Assembly: GCA_018240435.1 (NCBI GenBank)
Contig: JAFEFT010000004.1
Coordinates: 1,561-65,560, forward strand
Reading direction: 5' to 3'
Origin: Pseudomonadota bacterium
GTDB lineage: Bacteria > Pseudomonadota > Gammaproteobacteria > Xanthomonadales > Xanthomonadaceae
DNA length: 64,000 nt
Part shown: positions 37,562-46,385 of the stretch, in pieces
How positions within the stretch are numbered: the first letter of the stretch is position 1
Layout: each line of letters starts with the position of its first letter
Translations under genes and position numbers: made by a program
The notes under the pieces: model-generated
The model's input: the letters and a program-made list of their open reading frames with translations, nothing else
What the model was told of the DNA's origin: nothing
Database searches by the model: none

Positions 37562-38623
37562 CTAGGGAACGAGTACGGCGCGCCGGTCGAGGCGGTGCGC
37601 GCGGGCGTCGGCGACGACCGCATTCAGGTCGGCCAACGGGTATTGACGGACGTTGTCGCGCACCTGGACGCGGCCGGCCAGGACCTCGGCGACGACCGCC
37701 GGGTAATGCGCCGGCCGGCAGCCCCAGTTGCCGAACACGTCGGCGTCGAAGGCCATGACGTTGGACAGGCGCAACTCGACGCGATCCATGGTGAAGCCGA
37801 CCACGCCCAGGGTGCCGGCGTGGCTGAGCAGCGACCATGCGCTGCGCTGGCCGGCGGCGGTGCCGGACGTCTCGAACACGCGCCAACGGTTTTCCGGCAG
37901 CGCATGCTGGCGGCACCAGTCGCGCAGGTGCTGGCGCAGCTCGCGCTCGCCGACGGCGGCGGCATCGACCGCGCACTGCGCGCCCTGCGCGAGTGCGATG
38001 GCGAGGCGGCGGGCGTCGACGTCGACGGCGACGACATGCGCACCGGCGTTGCGGGCGTGCTGCACCAGATACAGACCGACGCCGCCGACGCCGATCACCA
38101 CCGCCACCTCGCCGGCGCGCAGCCCCGAGCGCAGCAGCGATTGGTAGGGCGTGGTGATGGCATCGGCAACCACGCTCAGCTCGGCCAGCGGAAACGGGCC
38201 GAGGTCGTCGGGCAGCGCGCACAGGAACCGCGCCGGTACGCACAGGTGGCTGGCGAAGCCGCCGTCGAAATCGTTGCCGGGCATGCGCTGGCGCTGGCAG
38301 ATGTTGTCGCGGCCGGCATCGCACAGCTCGCATTGCCCGCAGGGCAGCACCGCCGGCACCACCACCGCCTTGTCGAGCCAGTGGCGGACATCGGCGCCGG
38401 CGGCGATCACGCGCCCGGAGATCTCGTGGCCGAGCACCAGCGGCGGCGGCTTGCGCGTCTTCACCGCGCCGGAAAGAAATCCCAGGTCGGTATGGCACAG
38501 GCCGCAGCCGGCGACCGCCACGATCACCTCGCCGGCGCCCGGTTCGGGCAGGTCGAAGGCACGCCGCTGCATGGGCTGATCGGGCCCGACGAAGAACATG
38601 CCCCAGGCTGGGATCGCACCCAT
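37562..38623 (-). CDS. had: 6-hydroxycyclohex-1-ene-1-carbonyl-CoA dehydrogenase
   Basis: A 353-residue zinc-type alcohol dehydrogenase. The catalytic zinc ligand is in GCGLCHTDLG near residue 40, GHEISGRV follows near 65, and the structural zinc cysteines are CGQCELCDAGRDNIC near 95-109. The NAD loop is VIGVGGVGLYLVQ near residue 175. It oxidises the hydratase product to 6-oxocyclohex-1-ene-1-carbonyl-CoA. It is the first gene of the 23-gene run, 69 bases downstream of the -10 box and 40 bases downstream of the operator palindrome. Confidence 0.93.
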   Translation of the reverse strand: MGAIPAWGMFFVGPDQPMQRRAFDLPEPGAGEVIVAVAGCGLCHTDLGFLSGAVKTRKPPPLVLGHEISGRVIAAGADVRHWLDKAVVVPAVLPCGQCELCDAGRDNICQRQRMPGNDFDGGFASHLCVPARFLCALPDDLGPFPLAELSVVADAITTPYQSLLRSGLRAGEVAVVIGVGGVGLYLVQHARNAGAHVVAVDVDARRLAIALAQGAQCAVDAAAVGERELRQHLRDWCRQHALPENRWRVFETSGTAAGQRSAWSLLSHAGTLGVVGFTMDRVELRLSNVMAFDADVFGNWGCRPAHYPAVVAEVLAGRVQVRDNVRQYPLADLNAVVADARAHRLDRRAVLVP

Positions 38624-38662
38624 GCGCCGCTCCCTTGCAGGTCGTCGAACCGGTTTCGATGC

Positions 38663-38688
38663 GCAGACCGAACGTTCGTTCGGTCTGC
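38663..38688. promoter_or_regulatory. 26-bp palindrome, probable TetR operator
   Basis: Two 12-base arms, GCAGACCGAACG and its exact reverse complement, are separated by two bases (TT). The palindrome starts 3 bases downstream of the -10 box of the minus-strand promoter, so a bound repressor would cover the transcription start. Size and symmetry are typical of TetR operators, and the operon encodes exactly one TetR protein. Confidence 0.75.
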
Positions 38689-38691
38689 TTC

Positions 38692-38720
38692 ACCATAGGC
38701 CAAGTCGGAGGAATGGTCAA
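38692..38720 (-). promoter_or_regulatory. sigma70-type promoter of the aromatic operon
   Basis: Read on the minus strand: -35 TTGACC (38715-38720), a 17-base spacer, and -10 TATGGT (38692-38697). Five of six -35 bases match consensus. The start would fall near 38685, inside the palindrome, about 60 bases before the had ATG. It is the only clear promoter I see for the 25-kb run. Confidence 0.7.
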
Positions 38721-38759
38721 CGGTTGCATGCAGCCTCGACGGTGGCGCCGCGCCTGGTG

Positions 38760-38773
38760 TTGATCTGGATCAA
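38760..38773. promoter_or_regulatory. FNR/ANR-type binding site
   Basis: TTGATCTGGATCAA is a perfect match to the FNR-family consensus TTGAT-N4-ATCAA. Its centre (38766.5) lies about 81 bases upstream of the predicted start of the aromatic operon, a distance usable by a class I activator, and 42 bases before the ATG of the divergent aminotransferase gene. It fits oxygen-dependent control; FNR relatives (AcpR, AadR) activate anaerobic aromatic operons elsewhere. Confidence 0.75.
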
Positions 38774-38808
38774 AGGTGCGGTGCGCCAGCGACAGGCACC
38801 ATGCTGCG

Positions 38809-40002
38809 ATGTTCGAACACATCCAGCCGTTGCCGGAGGACCCGATCCTGAGCCTGATGGCGGCCTGTCGAGCCGATTCGCGGCCCGATCGCATCGATTT
38901 GAGCGTGGGCGTCTATCGCGACGCGCGGGGGCAAACGCCGGTGCTGGCGGCGGTGCGGCGGGCCGAGCAGATCCACCTCCAGCATCAGCAGACCAAGGCC
39001 TATCAGGGCATGGCCGGCGACCCCGGATTCCTCGCCGCGATCGCCGGCCTGTGGCGGGACGACGCCAGTCGCGGCGAAGGCGATCGCTGGGGCCTGATGC
39101 AGACCACCGGCGGCACCGGCGCCCTCCGCCAGGCGGCGGAATTGATCGCGCGCTGCCGTCGCCAGGCGCGGGTCTGGCTCGGTCGGCCGTGCTGGGGCAA
39201 TCATCCCGGGGTGTTCCAGGCGGCGGGGCTGGCGCTGGCCGAATATCCGCATGCCGATCCTGCGGGCCAACGTCTGGACGGCGATCGTCTGCTGGCGACG
39301 CTGGCGCAGGTGCCGGCGGGCGACGTCGTGCTGTTGCAGGTCGGCTGCCACAACCCGACCGGCATCGATCTGCCGTTGCCGATCTGGGATCTGATCGCCG
39401 AAATGGCCTTGCGTCGTGGCTTTCTGGTGCTGCTCGATCTGGCTTATCAGGGGCTGGCCGATGGCTTGCACGCCGATGCCGAGCCGGTCCGCCGTCTTGC
39501 CGCACGTCTGCCCGAGTTGCTGCTGTGCGTGTCGTTCTCGAAGAACTTCGGCCTGTACCGTGAGCGCACCGGCGCCCTGGCGTGGCTGGCCGGCACCCCG
39601 GCGGCAGTGCGTGCGGTGCAATCGCAACTGTTCGATGCGGTGCGCGCCAGCGTGTCGATGCCACCGGCGCACGGTGCGGCGGTGGTGGCCGGCATCCTGA
39701 CCGATGTCGGCCTGCGCCGGCTGTGGCAGGACGAGCTGGAGGCCATGCGGCTGCGCTTGCGCGATGTCCGCGCGCAGCTCGCCGGGCAGTTGCAGGCGGC
39801 CGGATCGCCGCGTGATTTCTCGTTCCTGCTCAGCCAGCGCGGCATGTTCTGCTTTCTCGGCATCGACGCCGGACAGGCGCGGTACCTGCGCGAGCGCCAT
39901 GGCGTCTACGTACTGGACTCGGGGCGCGCCAACCTCGCCGGCCTGCATGCCGGCAACATCGAGCGCTTCGCGGTGGCGCTGGTGGACACCTTGCGTCGAT
40001 GA
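38809..40002 (+). CDS. aromatic amino acid / aspartate aminotransferase (class Ia)
   Basis: A 397-residue aminotransferase, the same length as E. coli TyrB. It has the class Ia N-terminus (PLPEDPILSLM, LSVGVYRDARG), HNPTGIDLP near residue 181, DLAYQGLADG near 210 and the PLP lysine K245 in SFSKNFGLYRERTG. It transaminates aspartate and probably aromatic amino acids; in this setting it may feed phenyl-derived 2-oxo acids or provide nitrogen balance. It starts a plus-strand group diverging from had, sharing the control region. The ATG at 38809 matches the family N-terminus. Confidence 0.85.
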   Translation: MFEHIQPLPEDPILSLMAACRADSRPDRIDLSVGVYRDARGQTPVLAAVRRAEQIHLQHQQTKAYQGMAGDPGFLAAIAGLWRDDASRGEGDRWGLMQTTGGTGALRQAAELIARCRRQARVWLGRPCWGNHPGVFQAAGLALAEYPHADPAGQRLDGDRLLATLAQVPAGDVVLLQVGCHNPTGIDLPLPIWDLIAEMALRRGFLVLLDLAYQGLADGLHADAEPVRRLAARLPELLLCVSFSKNFGLYRERTGALAWLAGTPAAVRAVQSQLFDAVRASVSMPPAHGAAVVAGILTDVGLRRLWQDELEAMRLRLRDVRAQLAGQLQAAGSPRDFSFLLSQRGMFCFLGIDAGQARYLRERHGVYVLDSGRANLAGLHAGNIERFAVALVDTLRR

Positions 40003-40982
40003 GCGCTGTTGCGCGCGTGCTGGCCACGCCGCCCGGCAGTGATCCGGGCAAGGCGGCGGTGGATGCCTGCCTGACCGATCCGCGCGGGCCGGAGTCGGGC
40101 TGTCTGGCGATCGTGATCGACCATGAAGGCCACACCTACGCGCGCCCGGGCACGATGGTGTACCTGCCGGCCGCCGGCGGTCACGTCGGCTGGATCAGTG
40201 CCGGCTGCCACGAGGCGCGCTTGCAGCAGGCCGCCGCCGATGCGTTGCGGGAGGGCGGTGCGCAATGGCTCGATCTGGACAACCGCGACCTGCTGGACGT
40301 GTTCGGCAGCGGCAGTGGCTGTCGTGGCCGGCAGCGGGTGCTGGTGCTGCCGCTGGCGGCACTGTCGGGCAGCGCCGCCGTGCTGGCGGCGTGGCGTACC
40401 GGCGCGCATGGATTGCAGGTGACGGGCGCGGCCGATGGCCGGTTGCGCATGCGCTGCGGCGAGCACGATCACCGATGGACGATGCCGGGCGTCGCCGCCG
40501 CCGGCGATTGGACGTTGCAGATGACCGCCTTGCCACGCCTGCTGTGTCTCGGTGCCGGGCCGGAGAGCGCCGTGCTGCTGGCGCTGCTCGATGCGCTGGG
40601 CTGGCGGGTCGAGGTGGTGGAGGCGCGTGCCCGCTGGCAGGCGGCGGCGACACCGGCCGAACGCGTGCAGGCCTGCCTGCCGGAGTTGCCCGACGCCGCC
40701 GTGCTGCTGATGTCGCATCACTTCGAGACCGATCGCGCCGCCCTGCAATGGCTGGCGGACGCGCCGGCCTTGCCGCCGTGGATCGGCGTGCTCGGCCCGC
40801 GTCGACGCTGCGAGGATCTGCTGGCGACCTTGCCGGCGCGGGTCGGCGAGCGCTTGTGGCCGCATCTGGAAGCGCCGGCCGGACAGCCGGTGATGGGGCG
40901 TGGCGCGGCCGCGATCGCGCTGGCGCTGGCGACGCGTTTGCAGGCGTTGCGCGGCGACGGGCGGTTCGCCACCGGCGCTTGA
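39999..40982 (+). CDS. XdhC/CoxI-family molybdoenzyme maturation factor
   Basis: A 327-residue protein with the two parts of this family: an N-terminal XdhC/CoxI region (GCLAIVIDHEGHTYARPGTMVYLP, then WISAGCHEARL near residue 67) and a C-terminal Rossmann-like domain (LCLGAGPESAVLLALL near 185; MSHHFETDRAAL near 235; LGPRRRCEDLL near 265). Family members insert sulfurated molybdenum cofactor into xanthine-dehydrogenase-type enzymes. HcrA in the divergent operon is the only visible client. The ATG overlaps the aminotransferase stop (ATGA). Confidence 0.85.
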   Translation: MSAVARVLATPPGSDPGKAAVDACLTDPRGPESGCLAIVIDHEGHTYARPGTMVYLPAAGGHVGWISAGCHEARLQQAAADALREGGAQWLDLDNRDLLDVFGSGSGCRGRQRVLVLPLAALSGSAAVLAAWRTGAHGLQVTGAADGRLRMRCGEHDHRWTMPGVAAAGDWTLQMTALPRLLCLGAGPESAVLLALLDALGWRVEVVEARARWQAAATPAERVQACLPELPDAAVLLMSHHFETDRAALQWLADAPALPPWIGVLGPRRRCEDLLATLPARVGERLWPHLEAPAGQPVMGRGAAAIALALATRLQALRGDGRFATGA

Positions 40983-40992
40983 TCTGCGACAA
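40979..40992. promoter_or_regulatory. weak DNR/ANR-like site before hemerythrin gene
   Basis: TTGATCTGCGACAA matches the left half of the FNR/DNR box exactly and 4 of 5 bases of a GTCAA right half. It lies 57 bases before the hemerythrin ATG, spanning the xdhC stop. NO-responsive DNR proteins use this type of site, which would suit the hemerythrin group, but one mismatch and no clear promoter keep this tentative. Confidence 0.3.
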
Positions 40993-41048
40993 GGCAGGCA
41001 CCGGTTGCGCCATGCACAGTGCCGGCGAATTCCCACCATGAGGCGACC

Positions 41049-41477
41049 ATGATTTCCGACTTCCTGACCGACGATCATCGTCATTGCGACGCCCTGTTCG
41101 CGCACACCGAAGCGGTCGCCGGCGATGGCGATGGCGCTGCCACCGACGCTGCCTTCGCGCAGTTCCGTGGCGCCCTCGAACATCACCTGGAAATGGAGGA
41201 AACCGTGTTGTTCCCGGCGTTCGAGGAACGCACCGGCATGCAGGGCGGGCCGACCGCGGTGATGCGGATGGAGCACGAGCAGATGCGCGCCCTGCTCGCG
41301 CGCCTGCACGCGGCGCTGGCCGCCGATGCATTGGATGATTTCCTGGGCTTTCTGGAAACGCTCAACATCCTCATCCAGCAGCACAACATGAAAGAGGAAC
41401 AAATGCTCTATCCGATGAGCGAGCGCGCGTTCGGCGCCGAGGCGCCATCACTGCTCGAGCGCATGCAGCAGGTGTGA
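41049..41477 (+). CDS. hemerythrin-domain protein
   Basis: A 142-residue four-helix protein with the di-iron ligand pattern of HHE-type hemerythrins: DDHRHCDALF near residue 8, HHLEMEETVLFPAFEE near 45, RMEHEQMRALL near 76 and QQHNMKEEQMLYP near 114. It binds oxygen or nitric oxide, or helps iron-sulfur repair. GAGGCG lies at proper distance before the ATG. It is followed by DUF2249 and a polytopic membrane protein, a set often seen in denitrifiers, where it is linked to NO stress. Confidence 0.9.
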   Translation: MISDFLTDDHRHCDALFAHTEAVAGDGDGAATDAAFAQFRGALEHHLEMEETVLFPAFEERTGMQGGPTAVMRMEHEQMRALLARLHAALAADALDDFLGFLETLNILIQQHNMKEEQMLYPMSERAFGAEAPSLLERMQQV

Positions 41478-41479
41478 GC

Positions 41480-41716
41480 ATGAGCGACGGCGAACGCTGT
41501 CTGGACGTGCGCGGCCTGCCGCCGTGCGAGCCGATGGAATTGATCCTTGCGGCGGCGCGCGAGCTGTCGCCCGGGCAATCGTTGCTCGCCCTGGTCAGCC
41601 GCGAGCCGGTGCCGCTGCTGCCCTTGCTGGAACAGCGCGGCCTGCGCTGGCGGATCGAGGACAACCGCGCCGGGTGCTGCCGGTTGCGCATCGAGCGCCC
41701 GGCGACGGCGCCGTGA
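41480..41716 (+). CDS. DUF2249 (TusA-like) domain protein
   Basis: A 78-residue protein starting LDVRGLPPCEPMELILAA near residue 8, the signature of the TusA-like DUF2249 family, which commonly accompanies hemerythrin or NO-metabolism genes. The conserved proline-cysteine pair is present (PPC). Its biochemical role is unknown. I chose the ATG at 41480 since AGGTG sits just before it; a GTG at 41474 overlapping the hemerythrin stop is the alternative. Confidence 0.82.
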   Translation: MSDGERCLDVRGLPPCEPMELILAAARELSPGQSLLALVSREPVPLLPLLEQRGLRWRIEDNRAGCCRLRIERPATAP

Positions 41717-43035
41717 AGGTGGCTGCACTGTCGCTGGAACAGGCGCCGCCGATCTCGGTGCCGTTGCGTTTTTTTCTCTCCGTACCGGTGTTCGGAGTGC
41801 TCGCCGGTGGTTTGCTGGCCTGGGTCGGGGCCGACGCGCTGGCCTCGCGCTGGACGCCGGCGATGCTGGCGGTCGCGCACCTGCTCGGCTTGGGCGTGCT
41901 GGGCATGGCAATGATCGGCGCCTTGTTCCAGTTGCTGCCGGTCTTGGCCGGCGTGCCGGTGGCGCGCGCCCGCGGTCTTGCCGGTGCCGTGCACGTGGCG
42001 TGGCTGATCGGCGCGATCGCGCTGCCGCTGGGCCTGTGGGATGGCAGTGCGGCGTGGATTCGGCTCGCCCTCGTCGCTCTGGCGCTGGCCGGTGGCGGGG
42101 TGCTGGCGGTGATCGGACGCGGCCTGTGGCTGGCGCGCTCGCAGCACGCCAGTGTGCGCGGGCTGCGGCTGGCTTTGCTCGGTCTGGCTGCAACGCTGGC
42201 GCTGGGGCTGGTGCTGGCGGCCGGACATGGTTTTCGGCAACTGCCGTTGCCGCGCGTGCCGTGGACGGACGTGCACGTGGCGTTCGCGTGGCTGGGCTGG
42301 GTGGCGAGCCTGATCGCCGCGGTGGCGCTGCAGGTGGTGCCGATGTTCCAGATGACGCCCGAATATCCGCCGGCCTTGCAGCGCTGGTTGGCCGGCGTGG
42401 TGCTGGCGGCGCTGGCGTTGGCGGCGGCGCTGGCACCGCTGACGACGCGCTGGATCTGGGCGTTGGCACCGGCGGTGCTGGCGCTGTCGCTGTTTGCGGC
42501 GACGACCTTGCGCCTGCTGGCACGGCGACGGCGCAAGCGTGGTGATGCCAGCCTGATTTTCTGGCGACTGGGCATGGCCAGCGGCTTGGCGGCGGCGGCG
42601 GCATGGCTGGCCTTGCCGTGGCTGCCGCCAGCGGCAGGGGTGGATCCGGCGCTGTGGCCCGGCTTGTTGTTCTTCGCCGGATTCTCGATATCGGTGCTGT
42701 GCGCGATGCTCTACAAGATCGTTCCGTTCCTGGTGTTCTTGCATCTGCAGCAACGCATCGGCGCCAGCCCGGCACTGCGCCAGCGCGAGTTTCCACCCAG
42801 CATGAACGCGGTGCTGTCGCCGGCGGCCGCGTCGGCTCACCTGTATCTGCACGCGCTGGCGCTGGCGATTTTCGCCATCGCCTTGCTGGTGCCGGGGCCG
42901 TGGCTGCGGCTGGCAGGGCTGACGTGGGCGACAGCCTTTGCCACGCTCGGCTGGAATCTGGGTCAGGCGCTGCGTCGCTACCGCGCGCAGCAGCAGCGGC
43001 TCGATGGCCTGGAGGCGTCGTCGGGAGACGCCTGA
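41713..43035 (+). CDS. polytopic membrane protein of the NnrS / heme-copper-oxidase-like type
   Basis: A 440-residue protein with about 12 membrane helices. Histidines lie within helices (LAVAHLLGLGVLGMAM near residue 55, DVHVAFAWLGW near 190, YLHALALAIF near 375), and VPMFQMTPEYPP separates two halves. This is the look of heme-binding membrane proteins related to NnrS or cytochrome oxidase subunit I found next to hemerythrin and DUF2249 in denitrifiers. I infer a role in NO handling. The GTG start overlaps the DUF2249 stop (GTGA). Confidence 0.65.
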   Translation: MKVAALSLEQAPPISVPLRFFLSVPVFGVLAGGLLAWVGADALASRWTPAMLAVAHLLGLGVLGMAMIGALFQLLPVLAGVPVARARGLAGAVHVAWLIGAIALPLGLWDGSAAWIRLALVALALAGGGVLAVIGRGLWLARSQHASVRGLRLALLGLAATLALGLVLAAGHGFRQLPLPRVPWTDVHVAFAWLGWVASLIAAVALQVVPMFQMTPEYPPALQRWLAGVVLAALALAAALAPLTTRWIWALAPAVLALSLFAATTLRLLARRRRKRGDASLIFWRLGMASGLAAAAAWLALPWLPPAAGVDPALWPGLLFFAGFSISVLCAMLYKIVPFLVFLHLQQRIGASPALRQREFPPSMNAVLSPAAASAHLYLHALALAIFAIALLVPGPWLRLAGLTWATAFATLGWNLGQALRRYRAQQQRLDGLEASSGDA

Positions 43036-43104
43036 GAGGCGGTGAGTTTTTCAACCGCGGACTCTGCGCAGCGCGGATCGCAACGAGTCGGGGTCGGCTT
43101 GCCG

Positions 43105-43110
43105 TAAAAT
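43105..43110 (+). promoter_or_regulatory. candidate -10 element of prpC
   Basis: TAAAAT followed by CGTCC, as before prpB. It is 153 bases from the prpC ATG, leaving a long leader. No good -35 is seen at 17 bases. Confidence 0.3.
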
Positions 43111-43262
43111 CGTCCGTCTCCCGCCGGGTGGGGACGGTGGCATCGCCATCGCGATGCGATCCGTTCCCGGCGGCTGCGATTCGCAGCGAGATTCGCAGGA
43201 CACCCGTTCCATCCGTCCTTGCCGCCTGGGCAAGGCCTTGATTGCCATCCACGGAGCAAACG

Positions 43263-44420
43263 ATGAACGAAGCGGCGCCGGCTACTCCCTTCAAACCCAA
43301 GAAGTCGGTCGCCCTGTCCGGCGTCGCCGCCGGCAACACCGCGCTGTGCACGGTCGGCCGCAGCGGCAACGATCTGCATTACCGCGGCTACGACATCCTC
43401 GATTTCGCCACCAGCAGCCAGTTCGAGGAGATCGCCCATCTGCTCGTGCACGGCACCTTGCCCAATGCCGCCGAGCTGGCTTCGTACAAGGCCAAGCTCA
43501 AGGCGCTGCGCGGCATTCCGGCTTCGGTGAAGGCGGTGCTGGAGCAATTGCCGGCGTCCGCGCATCCGATGGACGTGATGCGCACCGGCGTGTCGGCGCT
43601 GGGCTGCGCGCTGCCGGAAAAAGACGACCACAACCATCCGGGCGCAAAGGACATCGCCGACCGCCTGATGGCGTCGCTGGGTTCGATGCTGCTGTATTGG
43701 TATCACTACGCGGTCAACGGCCGGCGCATCGAGATCGAAACCGACGACGACTCCATCGGCGGCCACTTCCTGCACCTGCTGCACGGCAAGAAGCCGAGCG
43801 AACTGTGGGTGCGCGCCATGCACACCTCGCTGATCCTCTACGCCGAGCACGAGTTCAACGCCAGCACCTTCACCGCGCGTGTCATTGCCGGCACCGGCAG
43901 CGACATGTACTCGGCCATCGCCGGCGCGATCGGCGCGCTGCGCGGGCCCAAGCATGGTGGCGCCAACGAAGTCGCGTTCGAGATCCAGAAGCGCTACGAC
44001 ACCCCCGATGAAGCCGAGGCCGACATCCGCGCCCGCGTCGAGCGCAAGGAAGTGGTGATCGGCTTCGGGCATCCGGTCTACACCACCGGCGATCCGCGCA
44101 ACCAGGTCATCAAGCAGGTCGCGCGCGAGCTGTCGGAAGATCAGCGCAACATGAAGATGTTCGCCATCGCCGACCGCCTGGAAGCGGTGATGTGGGAGAT
44201 CAAGAAGATGTTCCCGAACCTCGACTGGTTCAGCGCCGTCAGCTACCACATGATGGGCGTGCCGACGGCGATGTTCACGCCGCTGTTCGTGATCTCGCGC
44301 ACATCCGGCTGGAGCGCGCACGTGATCGAGCAACGCATCGACGGCAAGATCATCCGCCCGAGCGCGAACTACACCGGGCCGGAAAACCTGAAGTTCGTGC
44401 CGTTGGCGGAGCGGGGCTGA
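43263..44420 (+). CDS. prpC: 2-methylcitrate synthase
   Basis: A 385-residue citrate-synthase-family enzyme condensing propionyl-CoA with oxaloacetate. The active-site histidines are in GPKHGGANE near residue 240 and [14 protein letters not shown] near 278, and an aspartate region [13 protein letters not shown] follows near 325. The compact length and N-terminus ([20 protein letters not shown]) match PrpC rather than GltA. Its partner prpB is 30 kb upstream on the same strand. A 227-base leader precedes it with no gene. Confidence 0.93.
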   Translation: MNEAAPATPFKPKKSVALSGVAAGNTALCTVGRSGNDLHYRGYDILDFATSSQFEEIAHLLVHGTLPNAAELASYKAKLKALRGIPASVKAVLEQLPASAHPMDVMRTGVSALGCALPEKDDHNHPGAKDIADRLMASLGSMLLYWYHYAVNGRRIEIETDDDSIGGHFLHLLHGKKPSELWVRAMHTSLILYAEHEFNASTFTARVIAGTGSDMYSAIAGAIGALRGPKHGGANEVAFEIQKRYDTPDEAEADIRARVERKEVVIGFGHPVYTTGDPRNQVIKQVARELSEDQRNMKMFAIADRLEAVMWEIKKMFPNLDWFSAVSYHMMGVPTAMFTPLFVISRTSGWSAHVIEQRIDGKIIRPSANYTGPENLKFVPLAERG

Positions 44421-44509
44421 AAAACTGCGCTCCGCGCGGCGGCGATCACCGAGGTTGAACGCCGCTGCTATCCTGCCCGCCGGATCGAGGCCAGGGGCGA
44501 GGCGCGGTA

Positions 44510-46246
44510 GTGGGCGGCGACGCAAAGGTGAACGGCGAGGGGATCGCGTGGTGGCTCGTCGCGGGCGGCGGCGCCTTGGCGCTCGCCGTCGTCGCCATCG
44601 TCGCGTGCCTGATCGCGCCATCGCCCGGCGCGCTGCGGCGGGGCGCCATCGCTGTTGCCTCGGCGACTTGGCTGCGCCCGGTCGAGGATGGCGTGCCGGC
44701 GAACGGGCCCTGGCGTGGCGATGCGGGCGTCCTCGCCGATCTGCCGCGCGATGGCCTGCCGACTCAGGTCCGCCTGCGGCTCGCCGACGCGCCTGGCGGT
44801 GACGGTGACGTGACGTTGTTCCTGCCGGCGGCGGCGGGCGCGCCGGACGTGTTCGTCAACGGCGCCAATTTGCCAGCCAGTGCGGCGCTCGGTGCGCCGT
44901 ACCCGGCGGCACCACGGATGCGGCCGATGGCGTTGACGATCCCGCATTCCTGGTTTCGTCCCGGCGCGAATCACGTCGATGCGATCTTCGCGCCTGCCGG
45001 TCCAGTGCTGATGATGCCGCCGTTGCTGCTCGATGCAGGCGGTCACGCCGCGCCGCGTGCGCTGGCGTGGGTCGCGCCGCTGCGCCAGATCGCCACCGCC
45101 AGCGCGTTGCTCGCCGCCGTGCTGGCCTTGGGTGCGGTCGCCTTCGCGCACTCGCGCGGATGGTTCCTCGGCCTGGCCGCGGCAGCAGCGGCAGCCGGCT
45201 GCCGGTTGCTGGCGAACGCGGCCGACCTCACGCCCTGGCTGGCGGCGCATCGCGTCGGCTTCGACCATGCGCTGCTGGCTTCGACCCTGGCTTCATTGGT
45301 CTGCGCGGTGCTGAATCGGCCGCGCGCGTCGCCGCCGCAGCGCTGGGTCGCCTTGGCCATCGGCGCTGCCAGCGCGTTGACGATCGCGACCATGCTGATC
45401 GCCGTGCGCGACGTGTTCGAGCCGTACTCGGGGCTGTGGCTGGCGCGCCTGGAAGCGTTCCATGGTTGCGGGCTCGTCGCCTTGTCGCTGGCGTTGGCGA
45501 GCGCGTCGGCGTGGGTGTTCGGGCGCGGTGCGACGCGTTTCGCCGTCGCGCGACTGAACCTGGCGCGCACTGTGCGCCTGCAGAAGATCGAGATCGAGCA
45601 GACGCGCGGCGAACTGGAGCGCCAGCAGCGCCGCGGCGCGATCCTCGAAGAGCGCCAGCGTCTGGCGCGCGATGTCCATGATGGCGTCGGCGGCGCCCTG
45701 GCCTCGCTGCTGGCGCGCATCCGCATGCGCCGCATCGATATCGACCAGATCGAGAGCGAACTGGTCGGCGGCCTGGCCGACCTGCGCCTGATCGTCGATT
45801 CGATGGATGCCGCCGGCGAGAACGTCGGTGCGGCGCTGGCAGTGTTCCGCGCCCGCATTGCGCCGCAGGTCGAGCAGGCCGGCATGCGCCTGCACTGGCA
45901 GCAGTCCGAAACACTCGGTAGCGGCGGCGAGGACCCGCAATGGATCCTGCACCTGTACCGGCTGATGCAGGAAGCGGTCAACAACGCCTTGCGCCATTCC
46001 GGTGGCGGTGAATTGCGGATCGTCGTGGATGCGCTGGGCGCAGGCCGGTTGCGGGTGGACATCGTCGACGATGGCGCCGGCTTGCCGCAGCAGGTCGCCG
46101 CCATCGGAAACGGCATGTCGAACATGGCCTGGCGCGCACGCCGGCTCGGCGCGCAGTTGCGCATCGAACCGGCCTCGGCGGCCGGTGGCACGCGGGTGCG
46201 GGTGGAGGTGGCATTGCCGAATTCCGGCGCGGCTCAGAGTTCGTGA
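44510..46246 (+). CDS. sensor histidine kinase (HisKA_3 type)
   Basis: A 578-residue membrane sensor. After a first membrane helix (about residues 13-35) there is a periplasmic beta-rich domain of about 150 residues, then roughly six helices (about 195-350). A coiled coil follows, then the HisKA_3 box RQRLARDVHDGVGGALASLL near residue 385 with the phospho-accepting histidine, and a HATPase domain (QEAVNNALRHSGGG near 488; VDDGAGLPQ; GNGMSNMAWRARRLG). This NarX/DegS-like layout pairs with LuxR-type regulators, and one is encoded convergently just downstream. The start is GTG; no better start is nearby. Confidence 0.88.
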   Translation: MGGDAKVNGEGIAWWLVAGGGALALAVVAIVACLIAPSPGALRRGAIAVASATWLRPVEDGVPANGPWRGDAGVLADLPRDGLPTQVRLRLADAPGGDGDVTLFLPAAAGAPDVFVNGANLPASAALGAPYPAAPRMRPMALTIPHSWFRPGANHVDAIFAPAGPVLMMPPLLLDAGGHAAPRALAWVAPLRQIATASALLAAVLALGAVAFAHSRGWFLGLAAAAAAAGCRLLANAADLTPWLAAHRVGFDHALLASTLASLVCAVLNRPRASPPQRWVALAIGAASALTIATMLIAVRDVFEPYSGLWLARLEAFHGCGLVALSLALASASAWVFGRGATRFAVARLNLARTVRLQKIEIEQTRGELERQQRRGAILEERQRLARDVHDGVGGALASLLARIRMRRIDIDQIESELVGGLADLRLIVDSMDAAGENVGAALAVFRARIAPQVEQAGMRLHWQQSETLGSGGEDPQWILHLYRLMQEAVNNALRHSGGGELRIVVDALGAGRLRVDIVDDGAGLPQQVAAIGNGMSNMAWRARRLGAQLRIEPASAAGGTRVRVEVALPNSGAAQSS

Positions 46247-46306
46247 CTCTCCACTTCCCGTGGAAATATTCAGTGTCGCGTCCGGTGCCCGCCCGGCCGT
46301 GCCTTG

Positions 46307-46358
46307 CTGGATCGATCATCGCGTGATGGATCCAGTGTGCCGGCCGTCCGCGGCCGGC
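46307..46358. terminator. bidirectional hairpin terminators between kinase and regulator
   Basis: Two hairpins stand between convergent genes. The first (46307-46335) has 12-base arms starting CTGGATC with one mismatch and a 5-base loop. The second (46339-46358) has 7-base arms GCCGGCC with a 6-base loop. No long T run follows, as usual in GC-rich genomes. Confidence 0.6.
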
Positions 46359-46385
46359 CTTCGCGGCCGAAAGACTCGCAGCCTC

